Shown here piece by piece: positions 43,561-55,445 of a DNA stretch of 64,000 bases. Source of the stretch: Dendrolimus kikuchii (Eukaryota; Arthropoda; Insecta; Lepidoptera; Lasiocampidae); contig CM034401.1 of NCBI GenBank assembly GCA_019925095.2, positions 17,821,838 to 17,885,837 of the forward strand, in the 5' to 3' direction. Made by a program: the position numbers and the translations under genes. Each line of letters opens with the position of its first letter. The stretch's first letter is position 1. Under the pieces are notes generated by a model. It searched no databases. It was not told the DNA's origin and saw only the letters and a list, made by a program, of their open reading frames with translations.

Positions 43561-46095
43561 TATAATACTCGACTTGGAAATACTTGGAAACGTCGAGTTT
43601 CGGTTTAATTAATCATTTAAATGACACTTACCGGACAGAATACTTACGGAGATGTTTAGCTTTCAGTGGCTAACGCACCAGCGTCACATTCTAATAATGT
43701 GAGTTGAAATATAGGTTGGAAAGCATACGCCACGTCGGCAGTCATCTGATCTTTTAAGTTTGAGCCAGGGGCTATTTTAGATTAAATACCTTTTTATACT
43801 TTCTTAGTCGAACGACATAAACAAGAGGCGTGTGTTCCATCTATAAAATTCTTCAATGTGCATAGTCCCTAATGCACTTGGTCGACTTTTACTATAACCA
43901 TTTTACTACACTACAATAAGTATATGGCAGCTAATGAAGACACAAACTACAATGTTTGCTACAACTCCATTATTTCTTCAAAAAATAATTGTACAATATA
44001 CTTTTGTATTTATTTAAAAAAAAGAGCCTGAAATTGATAAATAAATATGAAGAAATAGATTTTTTAGCTAAACGTGTTGCTGGGGAGTTTCTTGTCGCTT
44101 ATTCTCTTAAACATCGATAACACGTTGCTAAGCGGTGTTACATAGAATAGAAAATAAATTTAAATTTACATGTATAACCTTTAAAATGTGTTCTCCAGCG
44201 AAACTTGTTATGAATATCTTGAAATCTCTTGAATTTCAAAAAACTATTTATAACGCGGATAGTAAAGTACAAAACTTTTCTCTAGTAGCACCAACAACTT
44301 TCCAGAGGCAAGCAATAAAAATAAAAGAATACGACCACCCAATTAAATTAATTGATTGAGACAGCAAACTCTTAATTCGAGATGGTATTTTTACTTGTTA
44401 AATTAATTAATCAAAGCGAAGCACTGCCCTTGATTTGATGGTTGTTGAAAAACCGCATGTCTTTCGGTTCATTTGTTATAACTGTTGAGTGTTATCTATA
44501 GATAAATAAAGCTTAATTAACATTGAATTAATGTTGGTTAACTATATGAAATAAAATAAAAAGTTTGGTAAATTTAATTAGTTTAATTTCTCTATTTGCC
44601 TTTTTAAACAGTAGTCGGCTATTGTAAAATTAGATAATTCGTATATAATAATTAATACCATTAGTTTAAATGACGCTGAAGATCGACCTTCACCCATCTG
44701 ATAACCAGGTAAGACATATTTTATATCAAATTATATTGATTTGTAAACACGCCTATGACAGTTGCCAATCGAAAAGTGTTCATGGCTGATTTTGTAAAGG
44801 GCTGTCAAATCACTTGAAAGAAATGTTATTAACTATAGATTAATCATTTATATATTTAATTAAATAGTTTTTAAATTAAATTCATAATATTATCGGTATT
44901 ATCGTTTTGGTATTACAACAAAAGGAAGGTTTGCACTGAAAATCAACGCGGATATTATGCTGACACAACAATAAGCTGAGTGAAGACCTTGTTTGCTGAC
45001 AATGCGCCGTACAAATTCTCAAATATGTTTTATTTATTTCTATTTCTTCAAATATTTTTGTCTTTCTTTATTTATTTAACTGGATCTGTTATAGATAGAT
45101 ATGTTTTTATAAATTTTCTTTCTAAAGCCTTTGAAATATATATATATATATAGCAACACTTATCAATGCAGTAAGATATCAATCATGACAAAGCAAAAAT
45201 CAATTGTAAATCATACAATCCTGAAGACAGTATATTTATTTGCAAACAATAAATTTCTGCATTAACAAGCTAAATTGTTGACAGTGTAGGCTTGTAAACA
45301 AGTTGAAACAATAATATTTTACCAACAAAGTTGAATTTATAATTCTATATAGACAGGTTTGGTGGCTAGAACAAACGGCGGATCTTACTTGCTATTTGAT
45401 TGGAGTATGATCTAAGCTACAAGAGTAAATATTAGAATAGATCCAATCAGGAAGTAGTCTTTTATAACATCCATGTAAAAAATAACATAAAAGCCCATCA
45501 TTGCCTCAGGCACTCCCATTCAATAAACTCATAAATTAACGAGTTTCATAATCTGTAATCTTAGAGTGCAAATGCGGCACGATGTTATTTTTCTCCATCA
45601 GCACGTGATTGTGAGAATATGCACACTGCTAAAGTCTAAGATTCGAACCTAAGTTAGTAGAAGAAGAAGCGTATACCTTAGTCACAGATAATAAAGACAA
45701 TAGTAACACCAACTGTCGGCAAGGTTTTCCTTCCCCAATTCCTGCTCCGCGAGTACCGTTTACAGTTGAGTTATGAATGAATCCACTTCCGTGAACGCAC
45801 TTGACACTGCAGTCAAACTACCAATTTCCATAAGGATTAGGGAGTTCGGACCACTGCCAGCCGGCTAACAAGACTACAAACAGCTATCCAGGTAACCCGT
45901 ATCCAATACCTAGACGTCTGCTGTAAAACCCCACTGCTTCCATGTAATTTCCGCAAATAAAAGTATGCTGTGGAAACTATTATATTTAATGAAACATTTA
46001 TATATAGGCTCTAAATAACTTACTAGTATGTCTTAACAATAAAACAAAGAATGCTGAAATAATACCAACTTATCTATACATTCATATATTTTCTT
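43561..46095. other. Mostly unassigned, with repeat scraps
   Basis: 44055-44165 resembles a PLE UTR (GGGGAGTTTCTTGTCGCTTA, GCTAAGCGGTGTTAC). 44925-45065 is a family G copy. 45140-45160 is a (TA)n run. 45500-45665 is a minus-strand SINE C scrap (AGATTCGAACC near 45640). 45720-45965 looks like an old retroelement piece. No gene. Confidence 0.5.
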
Positions 46096-46099
46096 TTTA

Positions 46100-46505
46100 T
46101 CTTCTACCTAGCTCTCTTTTTACCTTTTTATTTTACCTCCCACCCACTTTAATATTATATAAAATTATTTGAGCTAGGCATGTTTGCTGAAGAACTTCTT
46201 GCGCCGCTTCTTCTCTTCAAGCCACAACATGTCGCAAAGCGGTGGTAAATTAGATTACGCTCTCATAGAGTAAATAATAAACAGATACAAATTTAACACT
46301 AAATAATTAAAACGAGCAAGTTGACGGTAGGCTAAATAAAACTTTAACAATACTCATTGACACTTGATATCTTTGTTTTCCGTGATCAGGGCTACTGAAG
46401 AGTAGCCAAAACGTCGGAATAATAAAAATCAAAACCGTTAAAACGTAGTTTTATTATGTATACTAGTCGCGAAAACTTAAGAAAATATTATTCATATATT
46501 ATTTA
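46100..46505 (+). mobile_element. PLE UTR copy with conserved hairpin
   Basis: CCCACTTTAATATTATATAA, CTTGCGCCGCTTCTTCTCTT, AGCGGTGGTAAATTAGATTA and CCGTGATCAGGGCTACTGAA, then GAGTAGCCAAAACGTCGG. GGCTAC...GTAGCC (46390-46407) forms a 6-bp hairpin directly before the conserved AAACGTC. No coding part. Confidence 0.7.
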
Positions 46506-46683
46506 TATCTGAATTTAGTATGGATTGTATAGATGTAGTAAAGAGCGCCTATTCGAGTTGACCAACTGGACGCTGTGCAATTAAAATGAATGCTGAAATG
46601 TTGTGGTGAATGCTACTTCAGCATTCACCACAGGTAATGGCAGCACAATTAATTGGCAGAAGACAGCACCGAAGGGAAAGGAA

Positions 46684-46919
46684 TTTTGCCAGGTGGTAGG
46701 GCATTTGCCCGACTGGATAGCCAACCCTGGTCTAAAGTATGTCGCCATAACAACCTTGAGTTGTGTTCCGGCATTAGTGACCAGGTTCCAGTTTCCCTTA
46801 AGAGAGTAGCAGCGCATTTGTAGCAACTTTACTGTTGCAAATGTCCATAGGCGATGGTAACCGCTTTTCATCAAGTGGGTCGTCTGCCTGTCTGCTGATC
46901 TCCTGCAATAAAAAAAAAA
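46684..46919 (+). mobile_element. SINE family A, short form
   Basis: Starts TTGCCAGGTGGTAGGGCATT like the 3000 copy, skips the long-form head, and ends CTCCTGCAATAAAAAAAAAA. GGAAT on both sides may be part of a target duplication. Confidence 0.8.
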
Positions 46920-48228
46920 GGAATGGGGAAATGTTTTTTCGAAGTCTATAACCTCACTTTTAGTCGTTCACTTGCAGCAGTTAGTGTGTAGTTACTTCAT
47001 TTAATTCTCGTCTATATTGAACTGGTTTTATCGTATAATTATTAATAATAACGCCTGATGCTATACTTCGAACCACACACCAAGCCCGCAGGCAGACAAC
47101 ACCTGAGCTGATCTATTGGTCCAACGGTATTCTTGGCCAAATTGTTACTTGCAATAGTATTTTATTTAACATAATACATGTAAATAGATCGACTTATCAA
47201 GGATGGAATTCGCTTTCCAAAAATGTTGTTAGGTATTAATTATTATAATCATTGAATATGAAGGTTAGGACTTACAAGCGCTAAAGAAAAATGTGCTATA
47301 GAATCTACTTACTGTTTTCTTGGGTCCTAATATTGAAAGATTCCTTTAATTTAGATGCATAAGAATTTATATAGCTATTACGTATATACTAAGAATAACT
47401 TAGTATATTTTATATGATGAATATAGTTATTATAATGCCTGTGCTACATCTGCGCCAAAATGCTTTAATTCAGGCACTAATAAAAACATTACGCAGATGT
47501 AGCCAAGGTTTTAATGCGTTGAGATGCGACATTATTAATGACGTTGAATATTAACTCATACATGTACCCTTATGTAGGTAATTAGCCGCTATTTTTTAAG
47601 GCTATAAATAAGACGCATTTGAACACAGTTACAACTAACACTAACATTAACACAGGTGGAGCAAGAGCGTACCAAAAAAAAAAACTTTTTTCCATCCAGC
47701 ATGAAATTTTTTTTATCACTTTTCATACTTCAATAGACATCAATTACCGGGATTAATATTCTGACAACATCATGTAAAATAACAAAAATTGAATAACGAC
47801 AGACTCTTACCAGCAATAGATAACATCTGGCTTTGAACATTCCTATATAATTTCAACGTACGCAAAGCGGCGCGTGCGCAACCGGCAAATATAGCCTTTC
47901 ATCTATAAGTAATAACTATTAATTGTGAATAATATAAAAAAAAGAATCATAACTCCATACTGAATTGGCAGTTTACCGTAATAGCTGGAAGCCTATTTCG
48001 GCAACTATTTATTAGCGTTTTTGTGGGTAGTTGAATGATATCGTTGTATTATTTATGTATTTACTTACAGACAACGGCTACTTTTACTATTTTATGTATA
48101 CTAAGAGTCGTGACTGCCTCCTCCTTATTTCTCATGTGGGTGGTCACAGAATATTAGCAACTTTAAAGAACTGTAACTAGTCAACATATACCTCTGTACG
48201 GTTTATGAGAAGTATACGTAATAATTCC
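46920..48228. other. Unassigned; small hairpin at 47443-47503
   Basis: AT-rich. GCTACATCTGCG (47443-47454) is mirrored by CGCAGATGTAGC (47492-47503), possibly a tiny MITE. No gene. Confidence 0.5.
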
Positions 48229-48750
48229 AATTCTCCACCCTGGAAAACCGACCGTCAACAAAACCGAGATCCGTGAGAAGCTCACCAAGATCTTATAAGG
48301 TGATGCATGACGTTGTCGTTGTTTGGTTTCAAGACAAATTTCGGTGGCAGCAAGTTGACCCGATTCGCGTTAATCTACGATACTCTTGACCTGGTTGTCG
48401 TGGCTATAGGGGAGCGACCCTAGTCGTTGGAGGAGCGAGATGGAATGCTCCTCCGTCTCAAAAGATCTTCCAGCGAAGCTAATGTTGTTCCACACAATAG
48501 GCCCATCTGTTATAGTTGAAAATTTGTATATATTCTTTGTTTGTTTGGGGAAACGATTGTGACATCAATTATTGCAGAGCGCCATCTATTGGCTTGTAAG
48601 TGATCCACTACATATCAAACGTAGGCTAGCACGTTACGGTCTGTATGAAAAGAAGAGTCCCACACGCGAACAGCCAAGGAACGTAAGAACAGAATGAAGA
48701 AGGTGCGCGGTATTAAGAAATCTAAAGTAGCAGCAGCCGCCAAGAAGTAA
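48229..48750 (+). pseudogene. RpS24: Ribosomal protein S24 retropseudogene
   Basis: 48232-48293 encodes LHPGKPTVNKTEIREKLTKI. After a frame change, 48311-48390 gives VFGFKTNFGGSK and FALIYDTLDL. After an inserted repeat, 48622-48750 gives RLARYGLYEKK, a frameshift, then KERKNRMKKVRG, KKSK and the end AAAAKK with TAA at 48748. These follow the order of eukaryotic eS24 without introns, as in a processed copy. The N-terminal ~25-30 residues are missing. At least two frameshifts and an early stop after LTKI rule out function. AATAAA motifs follow within 40 bp, but no clear poly(A) tail remains. The parent gene lies elsewhere in the genome. Confidence 0.88.
48400..48611 (+). mobile_element. Family I repeat inserted in the RpS24 pseudogene
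   Basis: Shares CTCCTCCGTCTCAAA, AGATCTTCCAGCGA, CTATTGGCTTGTAAGTG and TCCACTAC with the minus-strand copy at 60530-60743. Non-coding. Confidence 0.65.
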
Positions 48751-49394
48751 TGATTAGTGCTGTAAGTTAATAAATATCCAAGTTAATAATAAACAATAAA
48801 GTCCAAGTAATAATAAGTAGGAAATGTGTAAAATGAAAGGGGCTTATTTTTCTATTTGTTGGTACTTATGTTTAGCGTAAAGATTGATTCGGCATTCGCG
48901 TATCAACATGTCTATAAGTTGGAATTCTACTTGAATATAAAAAAAATGTGTCACTTGCAAGTAATTATTTCACTATATTTTTTTAGTAATTACCTATGGA
49001 GATTTTGCATAAAACATTTATTTGGTTTCAAATCATGAAAAGACACGTAAAATACTATCTAAGCAAAAATTGGCTTCGATTTGCATCTCACAGATGTTAC
49101 ATTTTACTAAATTACCATAGTAGAAACGATTTCAAAGCTATTAGAGTATAAATTAATAACAAAATAGTTTATAGTAATGTGACATTGTTTTATGATTCTA
49201 TAAAGATAAAATTTATTTTATTTGTTTATTGCTTAAATAATGTAATGACCGGGCACCATTACAACTGCCTGTATCACGTCCGAAAGGACAAACTGTCGTT
49301 CCAACAAAAAACTCCAACATCTTTGTAATGTTATGAGTGTGACAGTTTATACAATAAATGTTTATTCTATTCTGTTCTAAAAATAGGTTACTAT
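48751..49394. other. Unassigned; repeat 3' end near 49250-49380
   Basis: CCGGGCACCATTACAACTGC, GTCCGAAAGGAC and a final ACAATAAATGTTTATTC look like a retroelement 3' end. No gene. Confidence 0.4.
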
Positions 49395-49540
49395 GTCAGA
49401 AAAACAGGGTTGGTAAAAGGAGTAGCAAAAGGCAGAACAAGTGCTGGGGGAATGACATCAGGCTTGCTGCTGGACCTTATTGACGACGTGCTGCCTTTGA
49501 CAGGAGGCACTTTGAGAAGAGAGACTTGATCTAGGTGAAT
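49395..49540 (+). pseudogene. RTE-like polyprotein C-terminal remnant
   Basis: One frame reads KCWGNDIRLAAGPY, stop, RRAAFDRRHFEKRD. It resembles the R W.DDI...AG..W...A.DR..W motif of RTE C-termini. Degenerate. Confidence 0.5.
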
Positions 49541-50099
49541 CATTGAAAAATATCTCATCTCATATTGAAGACTATATTACAAGTCAGAAAAACAGTTTAA
49601 AAAATTACATATGGAGCATAGACACAGTCTTCATAGATACAATCCACTTTAGAAACCATAAAGTTCTAATCTAGGAATCTTACAAAAAAAACTAGAAAAC
49701 AAAATGGATAAAAGCGTAGCGCTATAAACGTTTTACAAGCAACAATTAATTTTCGCAAAGGTGTGTAATTGGCTATTCAAATTGTTTTTAATATGATGTG
49801 TTAGTAGCCACTACCGTAAAAATTGGTGGATATTTTATTTTAAATGTTGTGTATAATAGAGCCATTAGTTTGTCTTTAATGTTATAACAATTTTATACTT
49901 TCAATATTTTTGATTGATAGACTTATGTTCTTGTTATGAATTAGGCATGGGTTACACGTGTATAAAAAATGTGTATGTGTGTGTGTGCAGTTAACACGCA
50001 GTGGAAGTGAAAAAAAGTGGGACAAGGAGTGAGAGGGTTTCTAAATTTCGTGACGTCACGTTTCGTATATTATATCATTATAATATATTTAAGCTTTAG
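49541..50099. other. Unassigned
   Basis: A short (GT)n run at about 49970-49988. AAATTTCGTGACGTCACG near 50045 resembles a palindromic motif also present at 18195-18215. No gene. Confidence 0.45.
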
Positions 50100-50245
50100 A
50101 TAGATAGATAACACTTTATAGCTCACGAAAATAAACAAATACAAAAACAAAATATCGCTAAAAGCGATCTTTTCCAGGCAACCTAGCTTAAAAGAAATTC
50201 TCAACTAATCTGGCGATATAGGTGGAGCAGAAAAATGACAGGACT
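50100..50245 (-). mobile_element. LINE 3' tail, family L
   Basis: In reverse complement: AGGTTGCCTGGAAAAGATCG, CTTTTAGCGATATT, then AT-rich with GAGCTATAAAGTG. Minus-strand partner of the 27093 and 53440 copies. Confidence 0.65.
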
Positions 50246-51293
50246 ATACAATTTAAATATACATACTAACACTAATTTATTAATTACATACATACATAGA
50301 TCCAGACACATTTATAGAATATAAATATTTACGAATATACGAAATAAGTAATAATCTAAATAAATATATTTATTAACATTATATATGACAAATATTTTAT
50401 ATTAACAATAGATAAATAAGTGAATGTCTAATATATTAGACATATTTATTTAAGACCAGAGAGTACTTTATACTTAGAAGCTTTAAAACACGAAATTTGA
50501 AATATTAACGAAAAATGTTGTCCTGTTGTCCTAGATTTCAACTCGTTATTGAGGCTTTTATTTGATGTATCTATATGAGGTCATTTATGGTGATTGTTCT
50601 TTCCTAAACCCGACAACGTTAATATTAGCAATTCACAGTTTTTCAAATATTTATAAACGATAGTCACCTAGCTACGTCGAACGGGGCGTTAAACTGTTTC
50701 CTTGTTTATAATTAAATAAAGAGAAATAGGAAATAGATCACATAATATAAACTAAGCCTTATTTAAAATAAATGAAGATTTCCATAGTGAAACTATGGAC
50801 TTTTGTTATAATTTCGGCTATCAAAACTTTGTTACGGTAACATTTTTAAATTGCCGCCTCTGGCCATTCAAGTGACCGGATATCTTGAACTGGATTGCCT
50901 TAAAGAAATTTCAACTTTAACATTTTAATCATAAAGCCTGTTTTAATTTATATATGGCAGTGATTTGCATACTCAAATTCATTGAACTAAAATTAAGGCA
51001 GTTTCCGATTACATGAGCAATAACAATATCGCCGCGAGGTAAGAAATGTTTTGGACATTATTAGATGTTTCCTTCTGAGTTATATTAGTGGTTACTTACA
51101 AGTCATATAACACACCTGTGTTCAAGCACATTATAATTAGATAGTCTGTACGCTGGCTATGTTTTGAATTATTTTTGATAAGGGTGTTTACACAGTTTGG
51201 TTACGTACAAACATTCTGACGTCGTCCTTGAATTGATAATGAGTATTAAGCTTAATAGAGGTCCGAGTCCCTCAAACCAATGAAATCGAATCA
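50246..51293. other. Unassigned AT-rich sequence
   Basis: No supportable feature. Confidence 0.5.
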
Positions 51294-51297
51294 ATAT

Positions 51298-52003
51298 TGT
51301 TATGTGTGAACGGGGGTATGCACTTAGGATTGAAAGTAAACATCAGTTTTTTAACTAAATGTTTTTATTAAATTACACAGCTGTACGCGACTCTTCTCCA
51401 CAGGGTTGCCCCAATACGCATAACTAACGACGTCTTGTCCCCACGATAGGTTGTCTCACTCACAATACCGTCGCCAATATTGCGTAGACCACCCCCTGCT
51501 GCTGCGGTGCTCACCTCCGAATATACCGCGCGTAGTATTGCTCGCTTCTGGATCGCCTCTTAAACTAGGCTAAACTCCTCCTACACTCAACTGCCCACTA
51601 AACTTTTCGCTAAACTCTCCACTGAACTCGTCACTGGCCTCTACTAATTCTTCTTCCATCTCTCTTAAACTTGTACGTCTCGCTTCGCTGTCTTCAACTG
51701 AACTACTCCGTAGGCGCGCCTTACGCTGCTTATATACCCGGAAGAATCTTCTGGAACCCATAATTTCGATCTTCTTTTCGTTATTATTTTATTTACTGTC
51801 TGTCCCATTCTAAACATCTATCTATCTCTGTCCTTTCATTCCTGAACTTTCTATTCTAGAATTTTGATCTTCATTTTGTTATTCTTTTGTTCATCATATA
51901 TCCCTTTCTAAAATGTATCTGTCCTTGTCTTTGTCTTCTGGAGTCTTCTACATTTTTCGTAACTCCTTAAACCAACTAGATCGTTCCACCATCGCTCGCC
52001 ACA
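51298..52003 (-). mobile_element. Solo LTR, 706 bp, 4-bp target duplication
   Basis: Begins TGTTATG and ends CCACA, flanked by ATAT at 51294-51297 and 52004-52007. The minus strand has GGGTATATAAGCAGCG, a TATA box, about 270 bp into the LTR. Same family as 42969-43560. The 4-bp duplication fits Ty3/Gypsy. No internal region. Confidence 0.78.
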
Positions 52004-52007
52004 ATAT

Positions 52008-53092
52008 GATTTTATAAACTGCACATACAGTTATTTAAATACCAATTGAAAAAGCGTGCTATATTAAAAATAAACACCAGAATAAAACTCTAAACTTGGT
52101 ATAAATCAGAGGAAAATAGATTAAACCGCCATTTTGTATCTTCAAAAATTGAATTTTAAATTTGTTTATTGTTGACATATAAAACTTTTAGAAACAACTC
52201 GATTCTCTATTTTTGCTAGTCACATATTAATAATGCCTCTTCCTTACAAAAAGGAATAATTAAAATCTAATTATTGGTTGTTAAATTAATTAAATGTAGT
52301 CTCCTCTATTTCCTGCTAGGATAGTACCAATGGAAACAAGTTGCCTGGAGTTTGAATTTTATGTTTAATAATAGCAAATTTTGAACTCTACTACTTCAGA
52401 TAATAGTAGAAAAAGCCTATGTTCAAGCTTGTTTCGTTATAAGACTATTTTGGACGAGAAGAATCATTTTTATGCAGTTGTCACCGTATTGGGATCATAG
52501 TAAAAGTGCGTGGGACTTGCCATCCTGGACCTACCCTGGTGGACAAAGGTTGCCATTGAATGGAATACCCACTAAAACTCCTCGTGTCTTCTATTCACCT
52601 GTAGCTAGGACAGCCGGGAATAGCCACTCCGGAGTCCGCATACTCCATTATAAGTCCAGCAGAAATTATTTAACAGAACATCAAACTAGTTTTAAAATTG
52701 ATTTAATTAAATAAAATACTGGAATCACTGCTATGTTTAATTTTACAAACATTTCATTATCATTCCTCAATCAACAGAAGCTCTATCATGCCCTAATGAT
52801 AGGACTCGTCTCAAATCATCAACCGAATTTACTCCTTCTATCTATTGACATAAAGTTTTATTTTCATTAAAACCATACAACGGAAGGTGTCCGAGGAGCT
52901 CCCGATATAATATAATGTTTGGAACAAATTGCACGGGATGATGGAATGGCTCGGTGGCTGTCACGTAACGTAATAATGAAACCTTCCCAATAATTACTGG
53001 TAGGTAATACTGTAGACAGAGAGGGAGTGCGGTGGTGCTTTATTGGCACGGATTTAATTTACCATTCTACATTAACTTTTTTTTGTGTTTGC
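52008..53092. other. Unassigned
   Basis: An 80-codon frame at 52472-52714 lies in a GC-richer patch that looks like an old repeat (TGCGTGGGACTTGCCATCC, AGCCGGGAATAGCCACTCC). I cannot support it as a gene. Confidence 0.4.
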
Positions 53093-53439
53093 TTGTAGGC
53101 AAACTGGAAATCGGGTCCACTTGGTGACAAGTGGTTACCGTCACCCATGGATATTTGCAAGACCAAGGACGATGCGTTGCCTTCCTAAACGGTTATCTAA
53201 CTAAAACATAACCTTCATATCTATCAATACTTCATACTAAATTGCAATAATGAATTCGTACTCTGTGAAATCTTGCAGGAAGGTATATTTTACAATATGC
53301 TTCTACAGAATAGTGTAATGAAATTGGGTAAAAAATAAAAATTGTGATTGTATGCCATACATGTTTTTAACCGATCAAAATATTTTCAATGTACAAGTAC
53401 ATGATTATCACCAACGTCATTATAATCTCAATTCAATCC
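53093..53439. other. SINE A-like scrap then unassigned sequence
   Basis: 53093-53170 (GTAGGCAAACTGGAAATCGG, GTGGTTACCGTCACCCATGG) resembles the reversed 3' part of SINE A-like repeats. The rest is AT-rich. Confidence 0.4.
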
Positions 53440-53560
53440 TGGGGTTGTCTGGAAGAGATCGCTTTTTAGCGATAAGACCGCCTTTTGGGCATAATTAGAC
53501 ATAGTTTTAATCTAAGTAAATTCATTTTTGTATTGGTGTACAATACAGTGTAGTGTATGG
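53440..53560 (+). mobile_element. LINE 3' tail, family L
   Basis: GGGGTTGTCTGGAAGAGATC, GCTTTTTAGCGATAAGACCG and CCTTTTGGGCATAATTAG. The hallmark palindrome is intact. Confidence 0.75.
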
Positions 53561-53857
53561 TCAGACAATGATTTACTTGGCGGTAAGGTACTCGTTTCCA
53601 AATTCGTAAAAGTGTTTACTCTTAAGCTTTTTAAATCTTGAGTGGAAAGTTATGAAAAGCCAAATAACAGTTAAACAGTATCTACTTTAATGTTGAAGTT
53701 ATTTTTTGTAGTGTAGTTTAATTTATAAATAAGTTATCTGTTACCACAATGGATTTATGTGCATGAACTTCAACACTCATACTTATTGCGCAGACCTTTC
53801 GGTCCTTTTAATGTACTCAGATTATTCGTAGAATGATTATTATGTTTCCATAATTCT

Positions 53858-54178
53858 ATCCGTGCAGGAACGGAGAAAGAATACAATTTCCTGCGGCCCA
53901 GCGGCCTGTCGTAAGAGGCGACTAAACAACCCACAGCCAGGTGGTAGAGTATTTGCTCGACTGGATGGCGACCACCCCTGGTCTAAAGTATGCCGCCATA
54001 ACAACCTTGTGTTGTGTTCCGGCATTAGTGACCAGGTTCCAGTCTCCCTTAAGAGAGCAGCAGCGCATTTGTAGCACCTTTGTTGTTGCAAATGTCCATA
54101 GGCGATGGTAACCGCTTTCCATCTAGTGGGCCGTCTGCCTGTCTGCTGAACTCCTGCAATAAAAAAAAAAAATAAAAA
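53858..54178 (+). mobile_element. SINE family A, long form
   Basis: Head ATCCGTGCAGGAACGGAGAA; full core and 3' part; poly(A) with AATAAAAAAATAAAATAA extension. About the best preserved long copy. Confidence 0.85.
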
Positions 54179-55189
54179 AATAAAATAACAGGTAGCACTG
54201 TTAGCGTCCATAAGTTTTTGCTTCTCATATATTTGTTTTCGAAGTTATTATTATATAAATAACTAAATATATAATATAATTACAAAAACAGTGGATATAA
54301 GTCACTTCTACGGAATCTTTCATTGTTCATGGACTATTTCCCTCTTGGTTGACTTTTACTATTTGGCTACGAAATGTTATAAAGTTTTTTTTTAATTTAT
54401 TGTCTAATATGATTACATTCATATAAGCATATTGGACAATATTATATTCACATTTGAAAATGGAACAGAAACCTCATGGGTTTATTCGTGCCGCAGAGTG
54501 TCGTGTACATAATATTATTATAACAAAAATAGGAGCGGAGGCGAGTAATTGATATCATCAATCTAGTGTTTAGTTCTGATTTGATAATAATAGTAAAATA
54601 AAGAAGTTTATAACAGCGAATAGTTTTATGGCGAATAAATCCATTTCTTGAAACATGAGAAGACTCTTAACTCATGTAGAAGAAAAAATTCTTATATTAA
54701 TTACCATGATCTAAATCCGCCCCTGTATAATAATCAAACCAGTTCTGAAATGTTCATATCGCTACCAATCATATAAGGTCCGATAATGTGCCTTCATATT
54801 GAATAGATGCTATCAGTACACGTGACCACCAGATCATGATGATGAGGCATTTTGTATTTGATGAAAATTATCATCGTAATTATGAATCTGAGCGCTTTAT
54901 GATGTAATTTAAAATTTTGGATTTGGTAATGATAAAATTGGATCGATGCAAAATTTACCCATTAAGAATATTAAAAAGTTATTATAATTCAGTGGGTAGT
55001 TTATCAGCATTGTATTTTTATAGTGTGGGTTCGAAACCTGAGAGAAAAACATGCATCACTAATGAATATCTCTAAGGTTCCATAGCCATTGTGGCAAACA
55101 CGAAATCCTTATGATAGCGCCATGTTCTTCCGTCCGTCGGTCCAAGTCCATGCTGGACTACGCGCATTGAAGGTAGGGCCGCCTTAACC
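54179..55189. other. Unassigned; tRNA-like scrap at 54985-55040
   Basis: GTGGGTAGTTTATCAGCATT and GGGTTCGAAACC are spaced like A and B boxes, but no acceptor stem or clover-leaf can be drawn. Probably a decayed tRNA-derived SINE head. Confidence 0.4.
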
Positions 55190-55445
55190 ATATCGACCCT
55201 TTACCACCATTTTATCGTAAGCGATATTTGGACCTAAGCATATTTTTTGTTACAAAAGGTATTTTAAACTATTATACTTTTAAATTGCTTTAAGACTTTC
55301 AGTTTTTGATTCAGTAGGGTTTAATTTAACTAAAACTGAAAGGCTTAACACAAAATAATAGTTTAAAATACCTTTCGGAACAAAAAAAAAAAATTTGGTC
55401 CAAATGTCGGTTACGAAAAAATGGCGGTAAAGGCTCGATATTATG
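55190..55445. mobile_element. Foldback (hairpin) element with ~110-bp arms
   Basis: The left arm starts TATCGACCCTTTACCACCAT and includes GGTATTTTAAACTATTAT. The right arm is its reverse complement with scattered mismatches and ends GGTAAAGGCTCGATA. The arms surround a short centre near 55309-55329. TA at both borders fits a Tc1/mariner-type MITE. The inner GACTTTCAGTTTT/AAAACTGAAAGGC pairing is strong. Confidence 0.75.

Noticed and set aside
44135..44359. 74-codon frame as a possible extra receptor exon
   Set aside because: No GR motif, no convincing splice sites, and a PLE-like fragment overlaps its start.
53840..54211. 123-codon minus-strand frame, similar to frames at 13853, 56286 and 57336
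   Set aside because: The similarity arises because all lie antisense to SINE A copies; there is no coding evidence.
54985..55040. tRNA gene
   Set aside because: Box-like motifs are present, but no acceptor stem or anticodon arm can be paired.
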